NCBI GenBank assembly: GCA_963700955.1
Contig: CAVOZH010000004.1
Span: 558,001 to 622,000, forward strand
DNA from: Nocardioides_C sp963700955
GTDB taxonomy: Bacteria > Actinomycetota > Actinomycetes > Propionibacteriales > Nocardioidaceae
Direction: 5' to 3'
DNA length: 64,000 bases
Made by a program: the position numbers and the translations under genes. This document shows, in pieces, positions 51,390-59,442 of this stretch; within the stretch, counting starts at the first letter, position 1, and each line of letters begins with the position of its first letter. The notes beneath the pieces were generated by a model. That model was not told the origin of the DNA, searched no databases, and worked only from the letters and a program-made list of their open reading frames with translations.

Positions 51390-52826
51390 GTGCGCTTCCT
51401 CAACGACTCGACCCCGCCGTACGAGCTGACCTACAACGACGTGTTCATGGTCCCGCGGCACTCCGACGTCTTCTCCAGGTACGACGTCGACCTGGCCAGC
51501 AACGACGGGACGGGTACGACGATCCCGCTGGTCGTCGCGAACATGACCGCGATCTCCGGTCGCCGCATGGCCGAGACGGTCGCACGTCGCGGGGGGATCT
51601 CGGTCGTGCCCCAGGACATCCCGATCTCCGTCGTCGAGGGCGTCGTCCGCTGGGTGAAGTCTCGGCACCCGTTGTTCGAGACCCCGATCACACTCGACCC
51701 TCACCAGACCGTCGGCGACGCGCTCGCCCTCCTGCCCAAGCGGGCACACAGGGCGGCGATCGTGGTCGACGACGGCAGGCCCGTCGGTGTCGTGACGGAG
51801 GACGACTGCCGGGGAGTGGACCGTTTCACGCAGGTGCACGACGTGATGACTCCGTCGCCTGTGACGCTTCCCGACTCCGTCGGCCCGCGAACCGCGTTCG
51901 ACCGGCTCGACGAGACGCGCCACCGACTGGCCCCGGTCGTCGACGGCGACGGACGGCTGGTGGGCCTCCTCACCAAGACCGGGGCACTCCGTTCGACCCT
52001 GTACACCCCCGCCGTCGACAGCGAGGGCCGGCTGCGCGTGGCGGCGGCGATCGGCGTGAACGGCGACGTCGCCGCGAAGGCCGAGGCCCTGCTCGCCACA
52101 GGCATCGACTGCCTGGTCGTCGACACCGCTCACGGGCACCAGGGCCGCATGCTCGAGGCGCTGGCCGCCGTCCGGAGCATCGACCCGACCGTGCCGGTGG
52201 TCGCGGGCAACGTCGTCTCCGCTGAAGGCGTCCGCGACCTCGTCGAGGCAGGCGCCGACATCGTCAAGGTCGGCGTGGGTCCGGGCGCGATGTGCACCAC
52301 GCGGATGATGACCGGCGTAGGAAGGCCGCAGTTCTCCGCCGTGCTCGAGTGCGCCGCCGCAGCGAGAGAGCTGGGCAAGCACGTCTGGGCCGACGGCGGC
52401 GTGCGCCACCCCCGCGACGTCGCGCTCGCCCTTGGCGCCGGGGCCTCCCAGGTCATGGTCGGCTCCTGGTTCGCCGGCACCTACGAGTCGCCGGGCGACC
52501 TCCACCTGGACGCCGACGGACGCGCGTACAAGGAGAGCTTCGGGATGGCCTCGGCGAGGGCGGTCGCGAACCGCACGAGCACCGAGACCGCGTTCGACAG
52601 GGCCCGCAAGGGCCTGTACGAGGAGGGCATCTCCTCTTCACGGATGTACCTCGACCCTTTGCGCCCCGGCGTGGAGGACCTCATCGACCACGTGTTCGCA
52701 GGTGTCCGCTCGGCCTGCACCTACGCGGGTGCCGGCACGCTCGAGGAGTTCCACGAGCGGGCGACGATCGGTGTCCAGTCCGCCGCCGGTTTCCATGAGG
52801 GAAGGCCACTGCCCGCGGGCTGGTGA
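51390..52826 (+). CDS. guaB1: GuaB1-type GMP reductase (IMPDH-related, CBS domains)
   Basis: A 478-residue member of the IMPDH/GMPR family. The catalytic Cys302 is in GPGAMCTTRMM; the TIM barrel is interrupted by a CBS pair at about residues 95-205. In mycobacteria this GuaB1 group has GMP reductase rather than IMP dehydrogenase activity, so purine salvage is the likely role. GTG start. A strong hairpin covers the stop codon. Confidence 0.9.
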   Translation: MRFLNDSTPPYELTYNDVFMVPRHSDVFSRYDVDLASNDGTGTTIPLVVANMTAISGRRMAETVARRGGISVVPQDIPISVVEGVVRWVKSRHPLFETPITLDPHQTVGDALALLPKRAHRAAIVVDDGRPVGVVTEDDCRGVDRFTQVHDVMTPSPVTLPDSVGPRTAFDRLDETRHRLAPVVDGDGRLVGLLTKTGALRSTLYTPAVDSEGRLRVAAAIGVNGDVAAKAEALLATGIDCLVVDTAHGHQGRMLEALAAVRSIDPTVPVVAGNVVSAEGVRDLVEAGADIVKVGVGPGAMCTTRMMTGVGRPQFSAVLECAAAARELGKHVWADGGVRHPRDVALALGAGASQVMVGSWFAGTYESPGDLHLDADGRAYKESFGMASARAVANRTSTETAFDRARKGLYEEGISSSRMYLDPLRPGVEDLIDHVFAGVRSACTYAGAGTLEEFHERATIGVQSAAGFHEGRPLPAGW

Positions 52827-52840
52827 GCCCGCGGGCAGTG
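52807..52840 (+). terminator. 15-bp perfect hairpin over the guaB1 stop codon
   Basis: The left arm (52807-52821, inside the last codons) and right arm (52826-52840) are perfectly complementary over 15 bp, with a GGTG loop. The core is GCCCGCGGGC. It lies between convergent guaB1 and the BCCT gene, so it can stop both. No T-run follows, as is usual in this genome. Confidence 0.8.
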
Positions 52841-52855
52841 CTGCTGTCCGGTCCG

Positions 52856-54613
52856 TCAGCGGAGTATGTCGGCGCTCCTGCTCGGTGTGGTCCCACCGTC
52901 CGACGGCACCGGGTCGTCCGTCGGCTCCACCGCGAGCGCGAAGTCGTCGCCGTGCAAGGTCACGCCGGTGACCACCGCCTGCTCGATCGCCTCCCGCGCG
53001 TAACGCCTGCGCACCATGAGCGGGTCGTTGCGCAGGTCCTTGACCAAGGCGGCGGCCAGGCCGACCATCACCAGGGCGAACGGCAGGGCCGCGACGATCG
53101 TGATGTTCTGCAGGCCCGTCAGGGCCGAGTCACCGCCGACCAGCAGCATCACGGCGCCGACGCCTCCGGTCGCGACACCCCAGAAGATGACGGTCTTCCT
53201 GCTCGGTTCGAGCGCACCGCCCTCGGACAGCGACCCCATCACGATGGAGGCGGCGTCCGCACCGGAGACGAAGAAGATCGCGACGAGGACCATGACCAGC
53301 ACGCTGGTGATGGTGGCGAAGGGGAGATGGTCGAGCATCGCGAAAAGCTGGCCCTCGGCGGAGGACGCTCCGGCCAGGTCCGCGCCGCCCTGCTGAAGCC
53401 TGATCGCGGCCCCTCCGAAGATGGCGAACCACACGAGGCTCACCAGGCTCGGCACGAGGAGTACGCCCGTGACGAACTGACGGATGGTCCGGCCGCGGGA
53501 GATCCGGGCGATGAACATCCCGACGAACGGGGTCCAGCTCAGCCACCAGGCCCAGTAGAAGACGGTCCAGCCGGACAGCCACGTGGCCATCGCGTCGCCA
53601 CCGGAGGCGTCGGTGCGGGCCGACATCGCGGCAAGGTCCTGGAAGTAGCTGCCCACCGCGGTCGGCAGCAGGTCGAGCATGAAGACGGTCGGTCCGACCA
53701 CGAAGACGAACACGGCCAGGACCAACGCGAGGACCATGTTGATGTTGGACAGCCACTGGATGCCCTTCTCCACGCCCGAGACGGCGGAGGCGATGAAGGC
53801 GATGGTCAGCAGCACGATGATGCCGACGAGCACACCGTTGCCGATCTTGCCGATGCCGGAGACGATCTCCAGCCCGCTGCCGATCTGCAGGGCGCCGAGG
53901 CCCAAGGACGCGGCCGAGCCGAACAGGGTGGCGAAGATCGCCAGGATGTCGATGAGGCGCCCGACGCCTCCGTTCGCACGCCGCTCGCCGATGAGCGGGA
54001 TGAACGCCGAGCTGATCAGCTGACGCCGGCCCTTGCGGAACACGCCGTAGGCGACCGCGAGACCCACCACGGCGTAGATCGCCCACGGGTGGAGCGTCCA
54101 GTGGAAGAGGGTCGTGGCCATCGCCGTCTGCACCGCCTGAGGGCTACCTGCCCCGACGGTGCCGGGAGGCGGGGTGACGAAGTGCGTCAGCGGCTCACTC
54201 ACGCCGTAGAACATCAGGCCGATGCCCATTCCGGCGCTGAACATCATCGCGATCCAGGAGACGGTGCGGAACTCCGGCTCCTCGTCGTCGTTGCCGAGCG
54301 GGATGTTGCCGAAGCGACCCGCGGCAAGCCAGATCACGAAGACGACGAACGCGGAGGCCAGGGTCACGAAGAGCCAGCCCATGTTCTCGACCGTCCAGGA
54401 CAACGCCGAAGACGACGCGGTGCCGAGGCTCTCGGTGTGCACGAAGCCCCAGACGAGGAAGCCGACGGCCAAGGCGGCAGTGACTCCGAAGACCACCTTG
54501 TCGACCTGGCCCGTGGTGGGGCTGGCCTCCTCGGTGACCGGATCCTCGAGGGCTGGGTGTGGTGCGCCCGAAGACCCGTCTTGGGCAGGGGGGGATGAGG
54601 TGTCCAATGCCAT
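52856..54613 (-). CDS. BCCT-family transporter
   Basis: A 585-residue secondary transporter with 12 predicted membrane helices, taking up betaine, choline or carnitine with sodium or protons. The family segment in the central helix, WAWWLSWTPFVGMFIARIS, is intact and includes the Trp residues that bind the trimethylammonium group. The cytoplasmic tail is short and acidic rather than the basic osmosensing tail of BetP. Likely osmoprotectant uptake; no osmolyte enzyme lies beside it. Confidence 0.92.
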   Translation of the reverse strand: MALDTSSPPAQDGSSGAPHPALEDPVTEEASPTTGQVDKVVFGVTAALAVGFLVWGFVHTESLGTASSSALSWTVENMGWLFVTLASAFVVFVIWLAAGRFGNIPLGNDDEEPEFRTVSWIAMMFSAGMGIGLMFYGVSEPLTHFVTPPPGTVGAGSPQAVQTAMATTLFHWTLHPWAIYAVVGLAVAYGVFRKGRRQLISSAFIPLIGERRANGGVGRLIDILAIFATLFGSAASLGLGALQIGSGLEIVSGIGKIGNGVLVGIIVLLTIAFIASAVSGVEKGIQWLSNINMVLALVLAVFVFVVGPTVFMLDLLPTAVGSYFQDLAAMSARTDASGGDAMATWLSGWTVFYWAWWLSWTPFVGMFIARISRGRTIRQFVTGVLLVPSLVSLVWFAIFGGAAIRLQQGGADLAGASSAEGQLFAMLDHLPFATITSVLVMVLVAIFFVSGADAASIVMGSLSEGGALEPSRKTVIFWGVATGGVGAVMLLVGGDSALTGLQNITIVAALPFALVMVGLAAALVKDLRNDPLMVRRRYAREAIEQAVVTGVTLHGDDFALAVEPTDDPVPSDGGTTPSRSADILR

Positions 54614-54726
54614 GGGTCGCTCTTACCCGGTGGGGTCGACGACGCAAACGTGATGTGACGGACATCGCGGCAGATCACAGGCAGACGTGGTAGCGGTCAC
54701 CACGGGCCGAGTCCTGCCTCGGCGGT

Positions 54727-56016
54727 TCACCCCACGGCGTCGCAGCGGATCGCCACGATGGCGATGTCGTCGCGCTGGGCCGACTCGACGGCGGTCCGGA
54801 GCCGGTCCACCACGGCGGTGGGGGAGAGCCCGGAGCAGCCGCGCAGGATGTCGACGACCCCCTCGCGCTCGAGCCGCGTGGTTCCCGAGTCGGTCAGGCC
54901 GTCGGTGTAGAAGAGGACCAGGTCCCCGGCGTCCAGCCGCAGCCGGGTCTCGGTGACGTCGATCTCGTCGAAGACGCCGAGCAGCGTCCCCGGCACGCCG
55001 ACACTGTCCACCTCGCCAGAGGCGCGGAGCACGAGCGGGTCGGGGTGACCAGCAGCCGAGAACACGATGTCCGTGCCGTCGTGCCGCGGCGATATGCGTG
55101 CGAACAGCGCGGTGACGAAGGGGGCGTCCGATGCGGGGTCCGTGTCGCGGAGCAGCGCCTGGTTGACCACCTCGAGCGCCTCGGCCGGGGCCGGCTGCTG
55201 GATCGCCGCCGCACGCAGGGAGTACCTCGCGCCGCTCGTCTGGCTCGCGGCCTTCGGGCCCTTGCCGCAGACGTCGCCGATCACCAGGCCCCACGAGGTC
55301 GCATCCACCGGGAAGACGTCGTAGAAGTCGCCGCCGACCTCGTACCTGCTCGCCGGGTTGTACGACGCTGCGAGGTTCAGGTACGGAATCACCGGCATGC
55401 TCGGCGGAAGCAGGCTTCGCTGGAGGGCGTCGGCGAGGTGCTGCACGTCGTGCAACCGGGTCTCGTAGGCGTTGACGAGCTGCCTCGCCTCGAGCCGCAG
55501 CTCCAGCTGCGCGACGACCAGGCCGGCGAGGTCGCTGAGGACCTGGGTCTGTGCCTCCGTGACCTGGCGCGGCTCCTTGTCGATCACGCAGATCGTGCCG
55601 AGGTTGTAGCCGTCTCGGGTCGTGAGCGGGTGACCGACGTAGAAGCGGAGGCCGAACTCACCCGCGACGAGCGGGTTGGCCAGCGTGCGCGGATCGCTGG
55701 CTGCGTCGGTGACCACCCAGGTGTCGTCGCTCATGATCGCCGAGGAGCACAGGCCCGGGTCGCGGCCGATCTCGTCGACGTCGACCCCGTGGCGTGCCTT
55801 GAACCAGATCCGGTCGGTGTCGACGATGGTCACGATCGCGATGGGTACGTCGAAGAGCTTCGCCGCGAGTGCCGCGAGGTTGTCGAAGGCGCCGTCGGGT
55901 GGGGTGTCGAGGATCTGGTGACGACGGACTGCCGCGATCCGCCCAGCCTCGTCATAGCGGGTCTGACGGGCTTCGGTGGCGGGAACTGAGCCCAAGGGCT
56001 CGTATGAGGCACTCAC
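54727..56016 (-). CDS. GAF-PP2C (SpoIIE-type) phosphatase
   Basis: A 429-residue regulator: a GAF sensor domain (about 15-165) with the LFDVPIAIVTIVD start, a short helical linker, and a SpoIIE-type PP2C phosphatase (about 210-425) with GGDFYDVF, GDVCGKG and the final DDIAIVAIR. It should dephosphorylate an anti-sigma antagonist in response to a small ligand or redox signal. No anti-sigma gene is near. The GTG at 56016 follows TACAGT (forward ACTGTA 56023-56028) by 6 nt; a GTG at 56052 is the alternative. Confidence 0.9.
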   Translation of the reverse strand: MSASYEPLGSVPATEARQTRYDEAGRIAAVRRHQILDTPPDGAFDNLAALAAKLFDVPIAIVTIVDTDRIWFKARHGVDVDEIGRDPGLCSSAIMSDDTWVVTDAASDPRTLANPLVAGEFGLRFYVGHPLTTRDGYNLGTICVIDKEPRQVTEAQTQVLSDLAGLVVAQLELRLEARQLVNAYETRLHDVQHLADALQRSLLPPSMPVIPYLNLAASYNPASRYEVGGDFYDVFPVDATSWGLVIGDVCGKGPKAASQTSGARYSLRAAAIQQPAPAEALEVVNQALLRDTDPASDAPFVTALFARISPRHDGTDIVFSAAGHPDPLVLRASGEVDSVGVPGTLLGVFDEIDVTETRLRLDAGDLVLFYTDGLTDSGTTRLEREGVVDILRGCSGLSPTAVVDRLRTAVESAQRDDIAIVAIRCDAVG

Positions 56017-56081
56017 TTGGCGACTGTATGCCAGATCCGGAGAAATGCGCACTCACCGGACAGCGTGGATTCCGTCCGGCC

Positions 56082-56087
56082 TAGGCT
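56082..56087 (+). promoter_or_regulatory. -10 box of the nucleosidase gene
   Basis: TAGGCT ends 7 nt before the GTG at 56095, giving a leaderless mRNA. Confidence 0.6.
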
Positions 56088-56094
56088 CCATGGC

Positions 56095-56661
56095 GTGAGG
56101 CATGACCAAACTCTCGTCGTAGTGGCCACCCGTGCCGAAGCGGCCTGCGTGCCCAGGCACCTGCCCGTGGTTGTCACAGGCTTGGGCAAGACCGCCGCCG
56201 CGGTGGCGACCACGCGGGCACTCGTGGGCGTCGACCCCGGGCGCACGCTGGTGGTGAACATCGGTACGGCGGGCGCGCTCCGCGACGGTCTCGAGGGCCT
56301 TCACGTGCCGGGGACCGCCCTCAACCACGACATGAACGCGGACGCGATCCGCGCGCTGGGCTACGACCCGCAGGAGCGCCTCGAGCTGGAGGGTGGCGAC
56401 GACACGGTCCTGGCGTCAGGGGACCTGTTCGTGACCGACCCGGCTGTCCGGGCGGCTCTCGCCGAACGGGCGGATCTGGTGGACATGGAGGGCTATGCCG
56501 TGGCCTACGCCTGCCGTCAGCTGGGCGTGCCGGTGCGGCTGGTGAAGCACGTCTCCGACAACGCGGACGAGTCCGCTCTGGACTGGCCGGAGCTGGTCGC
56601 CGCGAGCGCCGCGGTCCTCGGCGAGTGGCTCGACCAGAACGTCCCCGGACCTGCACGGTGA
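56095..56661 (+). CDS. Nucleoside phosphorylase/MTA-SAH nucleosidase family protein
   Basis: A 188-residue MTAN/PNP-family protein, shorter than the usual 230. GTAGAL is the phosphate/ribose loop; DMEGYAVAYACRQLGVP holds the substrate-binding Met-Glu pair, and SDNADE the catalytic Asp. It probably cleaves methylthioadenosine, adenosylhomocysteine or a related nucleoside. Its GTGA overlap couples it to the phosphotransferase gene. The longer frame from 56017 is rejected because of the -10 box. Confidence 0.85.
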   Translation: MRHDQTLVVVATRAEAACVPRHLPVVVTGLGKTAAAVATTRALVGVDPGRTLVVNIGTAGALRDGLEGLHVPGTALNHDMNADAIRALGYDPQERLELEGGDDTVLASGDLFVTDPAVRAALAERADLVDMEGYAVAYACRQLGVPVRLVKHVSDNADESALDWPELVAASAAVLGEWLDQNVPGPAR

Positions 56662-57470
56662 CCGAGTCCACCCATGACCTGGACATCGGTGAGCACGAGG
56701 TCGTGAAGACGTTCCGCTCGTGGAAGCGGGGTGAGCCAGACCGGGAGTGGGAGGCGCTCGGGATGCTGCACGAGACAGCGCCCGGGCTGGCGCCGAGGCC
56801 GGTGGCTCGCCGGAGCGTCGAAGGCAGGCCGGCGGTGGTGATGACCCGGCTGCCGGGTGAGCCGCTGGGCGGCGCGCCGCTGTCGGAGAGGCAGACCGTC
56901 GCCGTCGCGACCGCCATGACCCGTCTGCACACCGTCGTACCGTCTCAACGGCTCCGCACGCTTCCGCCGCGCCTGTGGGCACCGGCCGAGGCTGTCGCCG
57001 ACCTGCGTGAGGCCTACGCCGAGGTGCCCCCGCCGGGGCTTGACGCACGGGTGACCCCGGCAGTGGCTGCTGCGCGGCACTGGCTCGAGTCCGAGGAGGC
57101 GGCCTTGCTCGCCGAGCCTGCGGGCTACGACGTGTTCGCGCAGGCCGACGGGAACCTCGCCAACTTCCTCTGGGACGGCGCCGGCTGCCGGCTGGTGGAC
57201 TTCGAGGACTCCGGCGTCAGCGACCGGGCCTTCGAGGTTGCCGACCTCGTCGAGCACGTGTCCGTGACACTCACCGGCGTCGTCGACGCCGACCGGCTGG
57301 TCGAAGCCCTCGATCTCGACGGTGCGCTGTGTCTGCGAGTGCGCCGGATGCGGCGGTTGTTCGCGACGTTCTGGCTGCACAGGCTGCTTCCTGGCAACCC
57401 AGGCCATCGTCGGAACCCGCCGGGTAGCGTGGAGAGACAGGCCGCACGCACGCTCGCGCTGCTGGCCTGA
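56658..57470 (+). CDS. Phosphotransferase (APH-like kinase fold)
   Basis: A 270-residue protein of the aminoglycoside-phosphotransferase superfamily. The catalytic loop reads QADGNLANFL, keeping the catalytic Asp and the Asn but replacing the usual HGD His; the metal-binding segment is LVDFEDSG. The substrate is unknown. GTGA overlap with the nucleosidase hints at a shared nucleoside or sugar pathway, perhaps phosphorylating the pentose it releases, as methylthioribose kinase does. That is inference. Confidence 0.8.
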   Translation: MTESTHDLDIGEHEVVKTFRSWKRGEPDREWEALGMLHETAPGLAPRPVARRSVEGRPAVVMTRLPGEPLGGAPLSERQTVAVATAMTRLHTVVPSQRLRTLPPRLWAPAEAVADLREAYAEVPPPGLDARVTPAVAAARHWLESEEAALLAEPAGYDVFAQADGNLANFLWDGAGCRLVDFEDSGVSDRAFEVADLVEHVSVTLTGVVDADRLVEALDLDGALCLRVRRMRRLFATFWLHRLLPGNPGHRRNPPGSVERQAARTLALLA

Positions 57471-57490
57471 CCTGGCGAACAGGAGGTCCG

Positions 57491-57988
57491 ATGCGCCGAC
57501 CGGAGCCGGACCAGCCCGGGCCAGGGCAGGAGTCGGTGTGGGACTACCCCCGTCCGCCGCGGCTCGAGCCGACGTCCGCCGTCGTCGAGGTGGTCCTCGG
57601 GGGTGTGACGGTCGCGCGGACCACCCGAGCCTTGCGCGTGCTCGAGACGAGCCATCCGCCGACGTACTACATCCCGATCGAGGACTTCGTCGACGGGAGC
57701 CTGGCCCCGGCGGCCGGAGACTCCTTCTGCGAGTGGAAGGGCACCGCGTCCTACCTCGACGTCAGTGCTGGAGGTGTGGTCGCCCAACGGGCTGCCTGGC
57801 ACTACCCGGAGCCGACGTCGGACTTCGCTCGGCTGAAGGGGCACGTGGCGGTGTACCCGGCAGCGATGGACCGCTGCACGGTCGACGGCGAGGTGGCGCA
57901 GCCTCAGCCCGGCGGCTTCTACGGCGGCTGGGTCACGTCACTCGTGGTCGGGCCCTTCAAGGGCGGGCCCGGCACCCAGGGCTGGTGA
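57491..57988 (+). CDS. DUF427 protein, single domain
   Basis: A 165-residue DUF427 protein, the second in this window. The core words are TYYIPIEDF, FCEWKGTASYLD and WHYPEP. It has a Pro-rich N-terminus and a C-terminal Gly-rich end. An AGGAGG site precedes the ATG, 20 bp after the phosphotransferase gene. Function unknown. Confidence 0.87.
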   Translation: MRRPEPDQPGPGQESVWDYPRPPRLEPTSAVVEVVLGGVTVARTTRALRVLETSHPPTYYIPIEDFVDGSLAPAAGDSFCEWKGTASYLDVSAGGVVAQRAAWHYPEPTSDFARLKGHVAVYPAAMDRCTVDGEVAQPQPGGFYGGWVTSLVVGPFKGGPGTQGW

Positions 57989-58010
57989 GGCGTCCGGGTG
58001 GCCCGTCGGG

Positions 58011-58745
58011 TCAGCGCCCGCGACGCCCGCGTCCGGTGGGCCGGGGTCTGGGCGCCGGCTTCCTGGCCGCCTTCTTCGCAGGCTTCCTGTCAGGTTTCCC
58101 GGCAGGCTCCTGCACCGCACCGCGAGACGTGTTGGCGCTGCGCCCGCGGACGATCCCGATGAACGTCTCGACGCGTTCGTCGTCGAGATCGCGTCGCCAG
58201 GCCAGGCCGATGCGGCTCTCCGCGACGTCGACCACCGGCCGGTGCAGGACGTCCTTGCGGTGGTGCAGTCGCGCGACGGACATCGGGACGATCACGATCC
58301 CCACGCCTGCTGCGATGGTCTCGACGGCCTGCCGCATCGTGATCGTCGGCACCTCGACGCGCGTCCCGTCGCGTACCTCCGTCGCGACGTCGCGCCACTC
58401 GGGCACCAGGTCGGGATCCTGGAGCAGGTGCTCGTCGGCGAGGTCCGTGACACTCACCTCGTCGGCAGCCTCGACGAAGTGCTCCTTGGGTACGACGACC
58501 ACGGGCACCTCGCTGTAGAGCGGGATGACGTGCAGAGCCTCGTCGTGCACGGGGAGGCGCACGAAGCACATGTCCGCACGCCCGTCGTACAGCACCGCGG
58601 CCTGCTGCTCCTCCTCGATCGGCAGCAGCTCGAGCGTGGTGCGGGGCATGCGTTCGGCCCAGATCCTGGCCCACTTGTCCGGGGTCACGCCCGGGACGAA
58701 CGCGACGCGAAGGCGGTGCCCTTCGCCGGACAGGTCACTCGTCAC
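58011..58745 (-). CDS. LysR-type substrate-binding domain without HTH, basic tail
   Basis: A 244-residue protein. Residues about 8-205 match the LysR effector-binding domain (the RLRVAFVPG start, RADMCFVRLPV, GVGIVIVP), but the N-terminal HTH is absent: GTG at 58745 has a GGAG site upstream. The last 35 residues are a Lys/Arg/Pro/Ala-rich tail that resembles the histone H1-like tails of actinobacterial HU. It may bind nucleic acid through the tail, or sequester a ligand. The longer frame to 59003 is antisense to gntK. Confidence 0.78.
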   Translation of the reverse strand: MTSDLSGEGHRLRVAFVPGVTPDKWARIWAERMPRTTLELLPIEEEQQAAVLYDGRADMCFVRLPVHDEALHVIPLYSEVPVVVVPKEHFVEAADEVSVTDLADEHLLQDPDLVPEWRDVATEVRDGTRVEVPTITMRQAVETIAAGVGIVIVPMSVARLHHRKDVLHRPVVDVAESRIGLAWRRDLDDERVETFIGIVRGRSANTSRGAVQEPAGKPDRKPAKKAARKPAPRPRPTGRGRRGR

Positions 58746-58796
58746 GGAACTCCACTTGCCTCTCGTCGCGTGCCGCCAGGCTAGTCGAGCCACTGA

Positions 58797-58802
58797 CACA
58801 CT
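58797..58802 (+). promoter_or_regulatory. -10 box of gntK
   Basis: CACACT, 7 nt before the ATG at 58810; a one-base variant of TANNNT in a gene without a ribosome binding site. Confidence 0.4.
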
Positions 58803-58809
58803 GGGCGCC

Positions 58810-59349
58810 ATGCACCCTGAGGACGGCGTCGGTCGCGAGTCCGCCGGTGCGCCGCGTGTGCTGGTGGTCATGGGGGTGACAGGCGCGGGCAAGAGCACGA
58901 TCGGGCAGCTGCTGGCGGAACGACTCGGCTGGACCTTCCAAGAAGGCGACGACCTGCATCCGGCGGCCAACGTCGCCAAGATGCGTGCAGGCATCCCGCT
59001 CACCGACGAGGACCGCGAGCCGTGGCTGGCCAGGGTGGCGGGATGGATCGAGACCCGGCTCTCAGCGGGCGAGAGCGGTGTGGTGACCTGCTCAGCGCTG
59101 CGACGCTGCTACCGCGACCTCCTCGCGCGGCACGGTGGTGTCACGTTCGTCTACCTGGCCGTCGACGGTCCGACTCTCGAGCAGAGGCTGGCCGAGCGGC
59201 GAGGGCATTACATGTCGCCGGCTCTGCTCGACAGTCAGCTCGAGCTCCTCGAAGAGCCTTCGCCGGACGAGCCCGTGGTCCGGGTCGATGCCGGCCAGCA
59301 GCCCGAGGCATCGGTCGACCAGGTGCTCGAGGAGCTCGCAGCCCGCTGA
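58810..59349 (+). CDS. gntK: Gluconokinase
   Basis: A 179-residue GntK. The P-loop is GVTGAGKST (about 22-30), followed by the gluconokinase-specific EGDDLHPAANVAKM and LTDEDREPWL segments. It phosphorylates gluconate to 6-phosphogluconate. No gluconate permease or dehydrogenase is nearby. The ATG at 58810 is set by the start of homology; the frame from 58525 is antisense to the LysR-like gene. Confidence 0.93.
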   Translation: MHPEDGVGRESAGAPRVLVVMGVTGAGKSTIGQLLAERLGWTFQEGDDLHPAANVAKMRAGIPLTDEDREPWLARVAGWIETRLSAGESGVVTCSALRRCYRDLLARHGGVTFVYLAVDGPTLEQRLAERRGHYMSPALLDSQLELLEEPSPDEPVVRVDAGQQPEASVDQVLEELAAR

Positions 59350-59381
59350 GCCAGGCTCCGACACGTCTGCCTCGGAAGACA

Positions 59382-59416
59382 CCGGTGCCCGGACCACAAT
59401 GCGGTCCGGGCACCGG
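59382..59416. terminator. 14-bp perfect hairpin between gntK and a secreted-protein gene
   Basis: The arms (59382-59395 and 59403-59416) pair perfectly over 14 bp, with a 7-nt ACAATGC loop; the core is GCCCGGACC/GGTCCGGGC. It lies between convergent genes and should terminate both. Confidence 0.75.
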
Positions 59417-59442
59417 GATGTCGGCTGCTGCGCGAGCTGCGC

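Noticed and set aside
52823..54598. 591-codon open frame opposite the BCCT gene
   Set aside because: Reads as a highly charged low-complexity protein, the usual antisense image of a membrane protein gene.
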